NCBI RefSeq assembly: GCF_001427025.1
Contig: NZ_LMGA01000001.1
Coordinates: forward strand, 1,329,775-1,393,774
Length of the DNA stretch: 64,000 nucleotides
Direction of reading: 5' to 3'
DNA from: Mesorhizobium sp. Root554
Lineage (GTDB): Bacteria; Pseudomonadota; Alphaproteobacteria; Rhizobiales; Rhizobiaceae
Part shown: piece by piece, positions 19,054 through 28,615 of the stretch
How the letters are laid out: every line of letters starts with the position of its first letter
Position numbering within the stretch: position 1 is the first letter of the stretch
Position numbers and translations under genes: made by a program
Notes under the pieces: generated by a model
What the model saw: the letters and a program-made list of their open reading frames with translations, nothing else
The model's database searches: none
What the model was told of the DNA's origin: nothing

Positions 19054-21045
19054 TTATGTGTTACCCGCGCGCTGGCGCTTCAGATCCGGTGGCAAAGCTT
19101 CGTCCACCAGCAAGCCAACAGCTTCGGCAAGTCCGAAGGATTGCTGATCCCGTGAACCGAGCCGCCGCATGTTGACGGTCTCTTCCTCCGCCTCGCGCTT
19201 GCCGCAGACGAGGATGACCGGAACCTTGGCCAGCGAGTGTTCGCGAACCTTGTAGTTGATCTTCTCGTTGCGCAGGTCCGCCTCGGCGGAAAGCCCGGCC
19301 GCCTTCAGCTTCGCCACCACCTTTTTCACGTACTCGTCCGCATCGGAGGTGATCGTTGCCACCACCACCTGCAGCGGCGCGAACCACAGCGGCATCTGCC
19401 CGGCGTGGCTTTCGATCAGGATGCCGAGGAAGCGCTCGAGCGAACCGCAGATGGCGCGGTGGACCATGACCGGCTGCTTCTTTTCTGAATCCGAGCCGAT
19501 GTAGAACGCGCCGAAACGCTCCGGCAGGTTGAAATCAACCTGCGTCGTGCCGCACTGCCATTCGCGGCCGATGGCGTCGCGCAGCGTGTACTCGAACTTC
19601 GGCCCGTAGAACGTGCCCTCGCCTTCGTTGATGCCGGTCTTGATGCGGTTGTCCTCGCGCGCCATGCGGGAGAGTGCACGCCGCAGAATATCCTCGGCAT
19701 GGTCCCACGCGGCATCAGTGCCGACGCGCTTCTCCGGCCGCGTGGCCAGCTTCACCACCACCTCGTCGAAGCCGAAATCCTTGTAGACCGACATCATCAG
19801 GTCATTGATTTTCAGGATTTCCGCCTCGAGCTGCTCTTCGGTGCAGAAGATATGCGCATCGTCCTGGGTGAAGGCGCGCACGCGCATCAGCCCGTGCAGC
19901 GCGCCGGATGCCTCATAGCGATGCACATTACCAAATTCCGCAAGCCGGATCGGTAGATCGCGATAAGACTTCAAGCCATGCTTGAATATCTGCACATGGC
20001 CGGGGCAGTTCATCGGCTTGAGCGCGAAGATGCGCTGATCGGCGTCCGGATCGTCAGGGTGCGTGAATGCGTGCGCGCTCTTCACCGCGAACATGTTCTC
20101 CTGGTACCAGCCCCAGTGCCCGGACGTCTCCCACAGCGATTTGTCGAGCACCTGCGGCGCGTTGACCTCCTGGTAGTCGTCGCCAAGCCGGCGGCGCATG
20201 TAGGAAATCAGGTTCTGGAACATCTTCCAGCCCTTGGCGTGCCAGAAGACGACGCCCGGCCCTTCCTCCTGGAAATGGAATAGGTCCATCTCGCGGCCGA
20301 GGCGGCGGTGGTCGCGCTTCTCCGCTTCTTCCAGCATATGCATGTATTGGTCGAGCTGCGCCTGATCTGCCCAGGCAGTGCCGTAGATGCGTGTCAGCAT
20401 CGGATTGTTGCTGTCGCCGCGCCAATAGGCGCCGGCCACCTTCATCAGCTTGAACGCCGAACCGATCTGCCCGGTGGAGGCCATATGCGGACCGCGGCAC
20501 AGATCGAACCAGTCGCCTTGTGCGTAAATCTTCAGGTCCTGGTCGTCGGGAATGGCGTCGATCAATTCCAGCTTGTAGCGTTCGCCCTTGTCGCCGAACA
20601 CTTTTTTCGCCTTGGTGCGATCCCAGACCTGCTTGGTGAACGGCTTGTTGCGGCCGATGATCTCGCGCATCTTCTTCTCGATGGCGGGAAAGTCCTCCGG
20701 CGTGAAGGGCTCGTTGCGGGCGAAGTCGTAATAGAAGCCGTTCTCGATCACCGGGCCGATGGTCACCTGCGTGCCCGGCCACAATTCCTGCACCGCTTCG
20801 GCCAGCACGTGCGCGGCATCGTGGCGGATCAGTTCCAGCGCCCGCGGATCGTCGCGAGTGACGATCTCCACCTTGCCGGATTTCCGCAGCGGATCGGACA
20901 GATCGCGCAGTTCGCCGTCGATGGCAAGCGCGACGGCCTTCTTGGCCAGCGACTTGGAAATCGACTCGGCGAGCGCGGCGCCGGTCATCGCCGCGTCGTA
21001 GTCGCGGACGGAACCGTCGGGGAATGTCAGGGAAACTTGAGCCAT
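19054..21045 (-). CDS. thrS: Threonine--tRNA ligase
   Basis: This 663-residue enzyme charges tRNA-Thr. In order: an N-terminal TGS domain ([18 protein letters not shown], residues 1-60), the editing domain with [11 protein letters not shown] (HxxxH), the class II catalytic core with the zinc cysteine in [13 protein letters not shown] and the motif 2 arginine region [17 protein letters not shown], and the C-terminal anticodon-binding domain. The frame stays open to 21678, but AGGAG before the ATG at 21045 fixes the start. The length is normal. No T-box or attenuator leader was seen. Confidence 0.97.
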   Translation of the reverse strand: MAQVSLTFPDGSVRDYDAAMTGAALAESISKSLAKKAVALAIDGELRDLSDPLRKSGKVEIVTRDDPRALELIRHDAAHVLAEAVQELWPGTQVTIGPVIENGFYYDFARNEPFTPEDFPAIEKKMREIIGRNKPFTKQVWDRTKAKKVFGDKGERYKLELIDAIPDDQDLKIYAQGDWFDLCRGPHMASTGQIGSAFKLMKVAGAYWRGDSNNPMLTRIYGTAWADQAQLDQYMHMLEEAEKRDHRRLGREMDLFHFQEEGPGVVFWHAKGWKMFQNLISYMRRRLGDDYQEVNAPQVLDKSLWETSGHWGWYQENMFAVKSAHAFTHPDDPDADQRIFALKPMNCPGHVQIFKHGLKSYRDLPIRLAEFGNVHRYEASGALHGLMRVRAFTQDDAHIFCTEEQLEAEILKINDLMMSVYKDFGFDEVVVKLATRPEKRVGTDAAWDHAEDILRRALSRMAREDNRIKTGINEGEGTFYGPKFEYTLRDAIGREWQCGTTQVDFNLPERFGAFYIGSDSEKKQPVMVHRAICGSLERFLGILIESHAGQMPLWFAPLQVVVATITSDADEYVKKVVAKLKAAGLSAEADLRNEKINYKVREHSLAKVPVILVCGKREAEEETVNMRRLGSRDQQSFGLAEAVGLLVDEALPPDLKRQRAGNT

Positions 21046-21154
21046 CGGTCTTCTCCTATCCAGTCCCGCATACGAACGCGGGTGGTTGAGTTGGCGACAT
21101 AAACCGAAAAATCCCGGATGTGAAGCGGATTGGGAGTGACGACGGTTGCCATTC

Positions 21155-22051
21155 TTAGCGAGCGCCGAAAACCTTCTCGTAAACAAAGGGAATGTCGTGA
21201 TGCGAGAGCAGCCAGACCCCGGTTGCGGTCGCCAGGTCCCGAGCGCTTGACGTAAAGTTGGCGTTTGTGACCACGGCGGCCGCATCGAGCCGGTAGTACA
21301 CCTTGCCCGCGTGAGCTTCCTGAATCGCCTTGTTTCCGACCGCCGCGCTATGGAGCTTGCATTGAAGCCCCAGCCGTTTGCCGTTTTTCGAAGCCACGAC
21401 GTCGATGCCCTGATCTCCCGAGGCCGCTGTAATCTCTGACTGCCAGCCAAACGCGACCAGGGCTTCGGCAACCCAATTTTCGAAGGAATGGCCGTCAAAC
21501 GGGATGTTCCCGGGGTCGAACCCCAATTCCCGATCCTGGGCTCTGCGGAAATCCAGTTGCTCAAAAACCAGTTCGGACGCTTCCGTTCTTCCGATAGCGG
21601 CCTCGTCGAGGGCAATGCTGGCAAAAAACTCGCGCAGCGCTTCATGGGTGGAATCGGACACGATCGACCCGTAATCATTTTTCGTGACCGCGCGCTGCAG
21701 ATTTCTGGTCAGGGCGACCCGATGCCGGTCCACAGCGTCGATCAGCCGTTGCCTTTCCAGAAAACGTCGCCGCAAAAAGTCCCTGTCGCTTTCCTCTTTC
21801 GCCAGTCTGTGAAGCATCGCGTTTTGCTCGGCCTGAAGCAAAAAGGCATGCGATCGTGCCTTGCGGCGCCTGAACCAGAACCATGCCCCGGAAATGACCG
21901 GGCTGAAGAAGAAGATCAGCCCGCCGAGAAGGACCAAGCCGGAACGAGACGAGTCGCCACCAGCAACGATCGCGCCAGCAACTCCTAACACCATGGCGAA
22001 AAGAGCGATGGCGACCGTCATACCAAGATAAGTGATCGCAGATCTGAACAT
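21155..22051 (-). CDS. Membrane-anchored Mrr-like restriction endonuclease
   Basis: This 298-residue protein has two transmembrane helices near the N-terminus (about residues 8-32 and 40-62) and a charged coiled-coil-like region (about 65-160). A C-terminal Mrr-type PD-(D/E)xK domain follows (about 195-295). Catalytic residues are visible: the helix [14 protein letters not shown] with its glutamate, GDQGIDVVA, and LQCKL (the QxK form). Mrr domains cleave DNA, often modified DNA; membrane-tethered versions occur in defence and in genome maintenance. The start at 22051 is chosen for the GGGGAAT upstream and the TM topology. No methylase partner is adjacent. Confidence 0.85.
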   Translation of the reverse strand: MFRSAITYLGMTVAIALFAMVLGVAGAIVAGGDSSRSGLVLLGGLIFFFSPVISGAWFWFRRRKARSHAFLLQAEQNAMLHRLAKEESDRDFLRRRFLERQRLIDAVDRHRVALTRNLQRAVTKNDYGSIVSDSTHEALREFFASIALDEAAIGRTEASELVFEQLDFRRAQDRELGFDPGNIPFDGHSFENWVAEALVAFGWQSEITAASGDQGIDVVASKNGKRLGLQCKLHSAAVGNKAIQEAHAGKVYYRLDAAAVVTNANFTSSARDLATATGVWLLSHHDIPFVYEKVFGAR

Positions 22052-22207
22052 TGTGAATTCCCCCCGAAATTCCGTTACGACTTGTAATTCGGAATACGAG
22101 CAACGCAAACTAAAACGTTGCGGGGTCTGCTTCAGATCACCATGAATTTGCTGGAAGAATCGCTGCGAATGCAGAAACGCGCGCACCTGTTGCAGCGGCT
22201 CGAAACC

Positions 22208-22558
22208 CTATTTGCCGATCTGCCAGTAGCGCCAGGGCAGAAACCACCGATATCGCCCTTCGAGCCTCTCCGGCACATTGTCGATGCCATGCGTTCCGCC
22301 GGGCCCGCAGCGCATGAACCGGAACACTCCCATCCATCCGCCTGCCCACAACCCATGCCGCGCGATCGCCTCATAGGCGTATTCGGAACAGGTCGGCATA
22401 TGCCGGCAGGTGTTGCCGACAAAACCTGAAAGCGTCAGTTGATAAAGCCGCACCAGTCCGATGCCGAAAAGCCGAGTTGGCGTTTTCGGCCACGGGCCGG
22501 AATAGTTGCGGCCTTGCCGTGCTGGCGGCTTGTGTGGATCGTGCAAGCGAAATCCCAA
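22208..22558 (-). CDS. yidD: Membrane protein insertion efficiency factor YidD
   Basis: This 116-residue amphipathic protein is associated with the inner membrane and helps YidC-dependent insertion. The diagnostic core CRHMPTCSEYAYEAIARHG and GGWMGVFRFMRCGPGGTHG is intact (YidD consensus CR..PTCS.Y and RC.P...GG.D..P). The N-terminal extension of about 30 basic residues is common in Rhizobiales. It lies on the same strand as the Mrr-like gene and thrS. rpmH, rnpA and yidC, its partners in other phyla, are not nearby, which is normal for this order. Confidence 0.94.
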   Translation of the reverse strand: MGFRLHDPHKPPARQGRNYSGPWPKTPTRLFGIGLVRLYQLTLSGFVGNTCRHMPTCSEYAYEAIARHGLWAGGWMGVFRFMRCGPGGTHGIDNVPERLEGRYRWFLPWRYWQIGK

Positions 22559-22787
22559 ATGGTCCTGCTGCCAAGATAAGGATTTTGGCCCGGTTTTCGA
22601 GGCCGTCGAATGATTTCACGTCGGCTGTATTGTCAACCGCGACTGAACAGTGAGTAGAGGTTGTTCAATTTGCGCCGCGGCGCGGCCTATCCTATTTATC
22701 GCCCAACCCACCCATGCTTGCCGAGGACTCGGCCAAGCGCCTCTCGCGACCGGCTACCGCCGGATTTCCCGCGGATCGAGACTGACA

Positions 22788-23837
22788 ATGAGCAAGACCA
22801 TCGAATTCGGCATGGACACTTTCGGTGATGTCACCGTTGGGTCTGACGGCCAGTTGCTGCCGCAGGCGCAAGTCATCCGCAACTTACTGGACGAAGCCGT
22901 CCTCGCCGACGAAGTTGGTGTCGATTTCATCGGCGTTGGTGAGCATCACCGCTCCGATTTCGCTGTTTCCGCGCCGGAGGTTCTGCTGGCAGGCATCGCC
23001 ACCAGGACAAAGCGCATCAAGCTCGGCTCGGCGGTGACCGTGCTCTCGTCCGATGACCCGATCCGCGTCTTCGAACGGTTCTCCACGGTCAACGCGCTTT
23101 CCAACGGCCGCGCCGAGGTCATTCTGGGTCGCGGTTCGTTCACCGAATCCTTCCCGCTGTTCGGCTTCAAGCTCAACGACTACGAGGCGCTTTTCGAGGA
23201 GAAGCTCGACCTGTTCGCGGCACTTCTCACCAACGGTCCGGTGACCTGGCAGGGCAAGATGCGGCCGCCGTTGCAGGATGTGACGATTTATCCGCAGATC
23301 GAAACCGGCAAACTCGGCGCCTGGATCGGTGTTGGCGGCAGCCCGGAATCGGTCGTTCGCTCCGTGCGCTACAGCATCCCGATGACGCTGGCGATCATCG
23401 GTGGCGATCCAAAGCGCTTCCTGCCTTTCGTCGATCTCTACAAGCGCGCGCAGTCGCAACTCGGCGGCGAGGCGATGCCGCTTGGCGTCCATTCGCCCGG
23501 TTATGTCGCCGAGACCGACGAGCAGGCGCGCGAGGAGCTTTGGCCGGGCTACAAGGCGATGCACGACCGGATCGGCCGCGAGCGTGGCTGGCCGGCGACG
23601 ACGAAGGAAGGCTTCCTCGGCGAGATCGAGCATGGCTCCACCTATGCGGGTTCGCCGGACACCGTGGCCAGGAAGATAGCCGCGACCGTCAAGGCTCTCG
23701 GCGCCGATCGCTTCGACCTGAAATATTCGTCGGGCACGACGTCGCACGAGAAGATGATGAAGAGCATCGAACTCTACGGCACCAAGGTCATTCCGATGGT
23801 GAGGGAGCTTTTGGCGGAAAAGGACGAAGCAGCTTAG
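22788..23837 (+). CDS. LLM class flavin-dependent oxidoreductase
   Basis: This 349-residue luciferase-like monooxygenase fold (TIM barrel) uses reduced flavin. Seen: the FIGVGEHHRSDFAVSAPEVLLA motif and TKRIKLGSAVTVLSSDDPIRVFE, diagnostic of the family, plus the C-terminal SPDTVARKIAATVKALGADRFDLKY. The substrate is unknown; many rhizobial paralogues exist. The ATG at 22788 is chosen over an upstream frame start (22650) because SKTIEFGMDTFGDV is the family N-terminus. A terminator overlaps the end of the convergent iscU-like gene. Confidence 0.9.
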   Translation: MSKTIEFGMDTFGDVTVGSDGQLLPQAQVIRNLLDEAVLADEVGVDFIGVGEHHRSDFAVSAPEVLLAGIATRTKRIKLGSAVTVLSSDDPIRVFERFSTVNALSNGRAEVILGRGSFTESFPLFGFKLNDYEALFEEKLDLFAALLTNGPVTWQGKMRPPLQDVTIYPQIETGKLGAWIGVGGSPESVVRSVRYSIPMTLAIIGGDPKRFLPFVDLYKRAQSQLGGEAMPLGVHSPGYVAETDEQAREELWPGYKAMHDRIGRERGWPATTKEGFLGEIEHGSTYAGSPDTVARKIAATVKALGADRFDLKYSSGTTSHEKMMKSIELYGTKVIPMVRELLAEKDEAA

Positions 23838-23860
23838 GCGGCATTTTTCCGTGAAGGACG

Positions 23861-23884
23861 AGGCGGCTCAGGCCGCCTTTTCTT
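23861..23884 (+). terminator. Terminator of the LLM oxidoreductase gene
   Basis: AGGCGGC (23861-23867), loop TCAG, GCCGCCT (23872-23878), then TTTCTT. It overlaps the 3' end of the convergent scaffold-protein gene. Confidence 0.65.
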
Positions 23885-24317
23885 CTGCCTGCTTCTTTTC
23901 GATCTGGCCGATCGCGTCGACCACGGCGTCGAAGGTCAGCATGGTCGAGGCGTGACGCGCCTTGTAGTCGCGCACCGGCTCAAGGTATTTGAGGTCGGCG
24001 AAGCGGCCTTGCGGCGGCGCGCCGTTCTCCTTCAGCATTTTCAGCATTGCCTCGCGCACCGCGCGCAGTTCTTCCGCATTCGCGCCCACGACATGACGCG
24101 CCATGATCGAGGACGACGCCTGGCCGAGCGCGCAGGCCTTCACCTCATGGGCGAAATCCGTCACCACGCCGTCCTTCATGCTGAGATCGATGGTCACCGT
24201 CGAACCGCAAAGCTTGGAATGCGCCTTGGCGCTGGCGTCCGGATGCTCCAGCCTGCCGATCCGTTCGATGTTTCCGGCAAAACCGAGTATTTTCGCATTA
24301 TAGACGTCGTCGATCAT
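23868..24317 (-). CDS. Iron-sulfur cluster assembly scaffold-like protein (IscU/SufU family)
   Basis: This 149-residue NifU-N domain protein has two of the three scaffold cysteines in place: C37 (KAHSKLCGSTVTIDL) and C62 (VKACALGQASSSIMA). Where IscU/SufU normally has the third cysteine, near the C-terminus, this protein has H122 (DYKARHASTML). Classical scaffolds use three cysteines plus an aspartate or histidine, so cluster chemistry may differ. The start at 24317 is chosen over a frame extension to 24455 because MIDDVYNAKILGFAGNI fits the family. It is divergent from folE. No iscS or suf genes are adjacent. Confidence 0.88.
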   Translation of the reverse strand: MIDDVYNAKILGFAGNIERIGRLEHPDASAKAHSKLCGSTVTIDLSMKDGVVTDFAHEVKACALGQASSSIMARHVVGANAEELRAVREAMLKMLKENGAPPQGRFADLKYLEPVRDYKARHASTMLTFDAVVDAIGQIEKKQAEEKAA

Positions 24318-24546
24318 TATTTTCCGATCCGCTGCCGCAAGCCGAACAAGCTTTACCGCAAGCGGCCTTTCATTCGCTCGGCATGACCATATATAATGAT
24401 GACTGCCCGGTATCGACAAGGCGACAGCAAAGCCTGTACTGCCGGACCAGTTCACGTCGCTTTCGGGCTCGAATTTTCCGACACCCAGGAGGCCGTGGTC
24501 CGTTCAACTCGTTCCTCCAGCGAGGGGAACTACGGGAGACGCGCTA

Positions 24547-25182
24547 ATGGATGCCGTGTTCAAGAAAATCATGCCCCAGTCCGCCTACATGGACAAGCCG
24601 GTCACCGACCGACCCAGCCAGGAGGAAGTCGAGGCCGCTGTGCGCACGCTGATCCGCTGGACCGGCGACAATCCCGACCGCGAAGGCCTGTTGGACACGC
24701 CTCAGCGCGTGGCCAAGGCATACCGGGAAATGTTCGGCGGCTATGACAAATGCCCGGCTGACGAGCTTGGCCGCACCTTCGAGGAAGTCGCCGGCTACGA
24801 CGATCTCGTGCTGGTCAAGGACATCCAGTTCCACTCGCATTGCGAGCACCACATGGTGCCGATCATCGGCAAGGCGCATGTCGGCTATCTGCCGGACGGC
24901 AAGGTCGTCGGCCTGTCGAAGATCGCCCGCGTCGTCGATATTTTCGCCCATCGCCTGCAGACCCAGGAAGCGATGACCGCGCAGATCGCCAGCGTCATCC
25001 AGGACGTGCTCAATCCCCGCGGCGTCGCCGTGATGATCGAGGCCGAGCATATGTGCATGGCCATGCGCGGCATCCGCAAGCAGGGTTCCACCACGCTCAC
25101 CTCGACGTTCACCGGCGTCTTCCGGGATTCGCCGGAGGAGCAGGTGCGCTTCGTGACCATGGTTCGCGGCAGCGCTGGCTGA
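24547..25182 (+). CDS. folE: GTP cyclohydrolase I
   Basis: This 211-residue enzyme converts GTP to dihydroneopterin triphosphate, the first step of folate (and queuosine precursor) synthesis. Zinc ligands are visible in [11 protein letters not shown] (C99 and H102) and in [14 protein letters not shown]. The segment [16 protein letters not shown] is standard. This is the zinc-dependent FolE1 type. GGGAGA precedes the ATG. hisI follows 22 bases later on the same strand, so the two are likely one transcript. Confidence 0.97.
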   Translation: MDAVFKKIMPQSAYMDKPVTDRPSQEEVEAAVRTLIRWTGDNPDREGLLDTPQRVAKAYREMFGGYDKCPADELGRTFEEVAGYDDLVLVKDIQFHSHCEHHMVPIIGKAHVGYLPDGKVVGLSKIARVVDIFAHRLQTQEAMTAQIASVIQDVLNPRGVAVMIEAEHMCMAMRGIRKQGSTTLTSTFTGVFRDSPEEQVRFVTMVRGSAG

Positions 25183-25204
25183 CCGCAGGAAAAGCAGAAC
25201 ATCC

Positions 25205-25663
25205 ATGTCAGCAATCGAATTCGCAACCCCTTCCGCGGACAAGGCTTCGCTGGAAGAAGGCGCCGTCTTCTCGCCGCGCTTCGACGCGGCCGGGCTCGTG
25301 ACTGCCGTTGTCACGGATGCCGATGAAGGCGGATTGCTCATGGTCGCGCATATGAACGCCGAAGTGCTGGCGCTCACGCTCGAAACCGGCATCGCCCACT
25401 ACTGGTCCCGTTCGCGCGGCGAAATCTGGAAAAAGGGCGAGACATCGGGAAATTTGCAGCAGGTCATTGAGATGCGCACCGACTGCGATCAGGACGCCAT
25501 CTGGCTGCGCGTTAAAGTCTCGGGTCACCATGCAACCTGTCACACCGGTCGGCGTTCATGTTTCTATCGGACAGTCGGGCTGACTGACGGCAAGGCGACG
25601 CTGGTCGATGACGGCAGCAATCCCCTGTTCGACGCCAAGGAAACCTATCGAAAAATACCGTGA
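25205..25663 (+). CDS. hisI: Phosphoribosyl-AMP cyclohydrolase
   Basis: This 152-residue enzyme opens the purine ring of phosphoribosyl-AMP in histidine synthesis. Seen: the metal-binding motif [13 protein letters not shown] and the cysteine motif [11 protein letters not shown], plus [16 protein letters not shown]. It is stand-alone, without the HisE domain, as usual in alphaproteobacteria. It follows folE in the same direction; other his genes are elsewhere. Confidence 0.96.
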   Translation: MSAIEFATPSADKASLEEGAVFSPRFDAAGLVTAVVTDADEGGLLMVAHMNAEVLALTLETGIAHYWSRSRGEIWKKGETSGNLQQVIEMRTDCDQDAIWLRVKVSGHHATCHTGRRSCFYRTVGLTDGKATLVDDGSNPLFDAKETYRKIP

Positions 25664-25748
25664 ACCCGTCTGCCCCAATCTCACCACACAGATTCATGAT
25701 TTCGATACGGCACTGCGTTAGACTTGTGGCGAGACGAGGGAGAATGTG

Positions 25749-26714
25749 ATGCTCGAATGGGCGTCATTGCTGAGCAAGACCGATGTTCGGGAGGCCAACG
25801 GCCATTCCTCTCCCGGCGGCACAGCCGATTCCAGGCCTTTCAAGAAAGCCGGCATTTCGCTGGCGCTCGGCGGCGGGTGCGCCCGAGGCTGGGCGCATAT
25901 CGGCGTCCTGCGCGCGCTGGACGAGGCCGGCATCGAGATTTCGATGATCGCCGGAACGTCGATCGGCGCGCTGGTCGGCGGCTGCTATCTTGCCGGCAAG
26001 TTGGATGAGCTCGAGGAATTCGCCCGCAGCCTGACCAAGCGGCGCATCTTCGGGTTGCTCGATTTCCGCTTTGGCGGAAATGGTCTGCTGGGCGGCCTGA
26101 AGCTCGACGCCCGGCTGCGCGAACACATGTCCGGCATCCGTTTCGAGGATCTCCCAAAGCCTTTCGTCTGCGTCGCCGCGGAAATCCGCACCGGCCACGA
26201 AATCTGGCTGTCGAACGGCTCGTTAGTGACGGCCATGCGCGCTTCCTACGCGCTACCCGGCGTGTTTGAACCGGTCAAAGTCAATGGCCGCATCCTGATG
26301 GATGGCGCCCTGGTCAATCCGGTCCCGGTTTCGGTCTGCCGCGCCTATGAGCAGCAATTGGTGGTGGCGGTGAACCTGCACTACGATCTGTTCGGCCGCG
26401 CAGCCGTCATCAAGCACAATGCCGGCGAACTGACCGTCGAGAAGGATGCGCCGGCCGCGGCGATACCCGGCCGGCAGGTGCATGAAACCAAGCTCGGCAT
26501 CACCGGCGTCATGGTCGAGGCCTTCAACATCATTCAGGATCGCATCTCGCGCGCCCGCCTCGCCGGCGACCCGCCGGACATGTCGCTGCAGCCGAAGCTC
26601 AGCCACATCGGCCTGACCGAGTTCCATCGCGCCGACGAAGCGATCAGGTTGGGCTACGAAAGCACCATGGTCCATATCGCCGAACTGAAGCGGCTGCAGG
26701 AAGTGCTCGTCTAG
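25749..26714 (+). CDS. Patatin-like phospholipase (RssA-like)
   Basis: This 321-residue lipid acyl hydrolase has a Ser-Asp dyad. Seen: the oxyanion motif LALGGGCARGWAHIGVL, the nucleophile elbow AGTSIGALVGG, and the catalytic aspartate in RILMDGALVNPVPV. The N-terminal 35 residues are a variable extension. A GTG three bases earlier (25746) is an equally possible start; GAGGGAG lies upstream of both. No signal peptide is present, so it is cytoplasmic or peripheral. It follows hisI by 85 bases. Confidence 0.92.
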   Translation: MLEWASLLSKTDVREANGHSSPGGTADSRPFKKAGISLALGGGCARGWAHIGVLRALDEAGIEISMIAGTSIGALVGGCYLAGKLDELEEFARSLTKRRIFGLLDFRFGGNGLLGGLKLDARLREHMSGIRFEDLPKPFVCVAAEIRTGHEIWLSNGSLVTAMRASYALPGVFEPVKVNGRILMDGALVNPVPVSVCRAYEQQLVVAVNLHYDLFGRAAVIKHNAGELTVEKDAPAAAIPGRQVHETKLGITGVMVEAFNIIQDRISRARLAGDPPDMSLQPKLSHIGLTEFHRADEAIRLGYESTMVHIAELKRLQEVLV

Positions 26715-26732
26715 CATCTTCCAGAAAGCGGT

Positions 26733-28517
26733 TCAGGCCAGTGCCGCATCGACGATGCGGAACTGCACCGAGCGGTTGCCGTTCCAGTAGTTGCCGGACA
26801 GCGACCCTGCGACATGCAGCATGTTTCCCCGGTTCTTGAACAGGAAATCGCCAAGCGGCGTGTCGACCGCGCGGAACGCCATAGCCTGGACACGCCCGCC
26901 GCCTTCCGACGTCAAGCCAATGCGCAGATGGTTGGTCCCCACCGGGCGCACATCGGCCAGTCGGTGGCGCGGCAGCACGAACAGCGGTTGAACATGACCG
27001 GTACCGAAAGGCCCTGCCTTCTCCAGCGCATCCAAAAGGTCGATGGTCGCGCCCTCCGCCGCCAAGGCTCCGTCGATGAGCAGACTTTCCTCGTCCTGCA
27101 GCCGGAAAATGTCCGCCGCGGCGCGTTCCTCGAAGAAGGCCCGCAGCGCCCCCAGCCTCTCACGCTCGACAGTGATGCCGGCCGCCATGGCGTGCCCTCC
27201 GCCCTTGACGATCAGGCCGGCATCGGCGGCTTCGCGCACCAGACGGCCGAGATCGAATCCCGGCACCGACCGGCCCGATCCGGTGCCGACGCCGTTGGCA
27301 TTGAAGGCGATGGCGAAGGCCGGCCGCCGCGCATGGTCCTTCAGCCGCGAAGCGATCAGCCCGACGATGCCCGGATGCCAGTTCGAACTTGCGGTTACCA
27401 CGATGGCCGGGCCGTTGCCCCCGGCCAGTTCAGCCTCCGCCTCGGCGCGCGCCTCCGCCAGCATCGCCTGCTCCATGGTCTGGCGTTCCTGGTTCAACCT
27501 GTCCAGCGTCTCGGCGATGGTGCGGGCCTCGACAGGATCATCGGTGGCCAGCAACCGGCTGCCCAACGCCGCGTCGCCGATGCGGCCACCGGCATTGATG
27601 CGCGGCCCGATCAGGAACGACAGGTGAAAGACGCTGATCGGCTCGCCAATGCGAGACACCTGCGCCAACGCCGCCAGGCCGGCATTCTTCTGCTGGCGGA
27701 TCGCCAGAAGCCCTTTGACGACGAAGGCGCGGTTGACGCCGGTGAGCGGCACGACATCGCAGACAGTCGCCAGCGCCACCAGGTCCAGCAACGACAACAG
27801 ATCCGGCTGCGTGGCGTCCGGCAGCCTGCCCCGCAGGATCTTGGCCGTCTGCACCAGTGTCAGGAACACGACCCCGGCGGCGCACAGATGCCCTTGCCCC
27901 GACAGATCGTCCTCCCGGTTTGGATTGACGATGGCGTCGGCAGCGGGCAGCGCTCCACCGACCTGGTGATGGTCCAGCACCACGACATCGGCGCCGGCCT
28001 CTTTCGCCGCGTCGATGGCGGCGGCGCTGTTGGTGCCGCAATCGACCGTCACGATCAGCTGCGCGCCGCGCGCGACGAGATCCCGCATGGCGTCGGGGTT
28101 CGGCCCGTAGCCTTCGAAGATGCGGTCTGGAATGTAGATTTCGCTGGCGATCGAGAAATGCGCCAGGAAACGCTTCAGCAGCGCCGACGAGGCAGCGCCA
28201 TCGACATCATAGTCGCCGAATATTGCGACCTTCTCGCCGCGAACGACGGCGTCGGCGATTCGGCCAGCCGCTTTTTCCATATCCGTCAGCGAGGAAGGGT
28301 CGGGCAGCAACTCACGGATCGTTGGATCGAGGAAGCGCGCCGTGTCCATAGCCAGAACCCCGCGCCCGGCGAGCACGCGCGCGACGATATCCGGCACGCC
28401 GTGGCCCTGAGCGATGGCAAGCGCCGCCATGTCCTGCCGCTCCGTCAGACGATGCACCCAGGCGACGCCCGTCGCCGAGCGCCGCACGTCCAGAAAGAAA
28501 CGCCGGTCTCCCGTCAT
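26733..28517 (-). CDS. recJ: Single-stranded-DNA-specific exonuclease RecJ
   Basis: This 594-residue 5'-3' exonuclease acts in recombination and mismatch repair. DHH phosphoesterase motifs are present in order: GDYDVDGAASSALL, VTVDCGTNS, VVLDHHQVGG. The DHHA1 part includes the GGGHAMAAGITV motif, and the C-terminal OB fold ends at FRIVDAALA. The frame opens upstream to 28595; the ATG at 28517 (MTGDRRFFLDVRRSATG) matches the family start, though its Shine-Dalgarno is weak. It lies 98 bases downstream of hom; the glpX gene often found between the two in Rhizobiales is missing. Confidence 0.95.
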   Translation of the reverse strand: MTGDRRFFLDVRRSATGVAWVHRLTERQDMAALAIAQGHGVPDIVARVLAGRGVLAMDTARFLDPTIRELLPDPSSLTDMEKAAGRIADAVVRGEKVAIFGDYDVDGAASSALLKRFLAHFSIASEIYIPDRIFEGYGPNPDAMRDLVARGAQLIVTVDCGTNSAAAIDAAKEAGADVVVLDHHQVGGALPAADAIVNPNREDDLSGQGHLCAAGVVFLTLVQTAKILRGRLPDATQPDLLSLLDLVALATVCDVVPLTGVNRAFVVKGLLAIRQQKNAGLAALAQVSRIGEPISVFHLSFLIGPRINAGGRIGDAALGSRLLATDDPVEARTIAETLDRLNQERQTMEQAMLAEARAEAEAELAGGNGPAIVVTASSNWHPGIVGLIASRLKDHARRPAFAIAFNANGVGTGSGRSVPGFDLGRLVREAADAGLIVKGGGHAMAAGITVERERLGALRAFFEERAAADIFRLQDEESLLIDGALAAEGATIDLLDALEKAGPFGTGHVQPLFVLPRHRLADVRPVGTNHLRIGLTSEGGGRVQAMAFRAVDTPLGDFLFKNRGNMLHVAGSLSGNYWNGNRSVQFRIVDAALA

Positions 28518-28615
28518 CGGTGCCCATTCATTCGCGGTGTCGTGCAGACAACTCTCATCCTCCGCACTATGCGACGGCCGGGCACAAGAAATCAAAATTT
28601 TTCAAGGCTTTGCCG

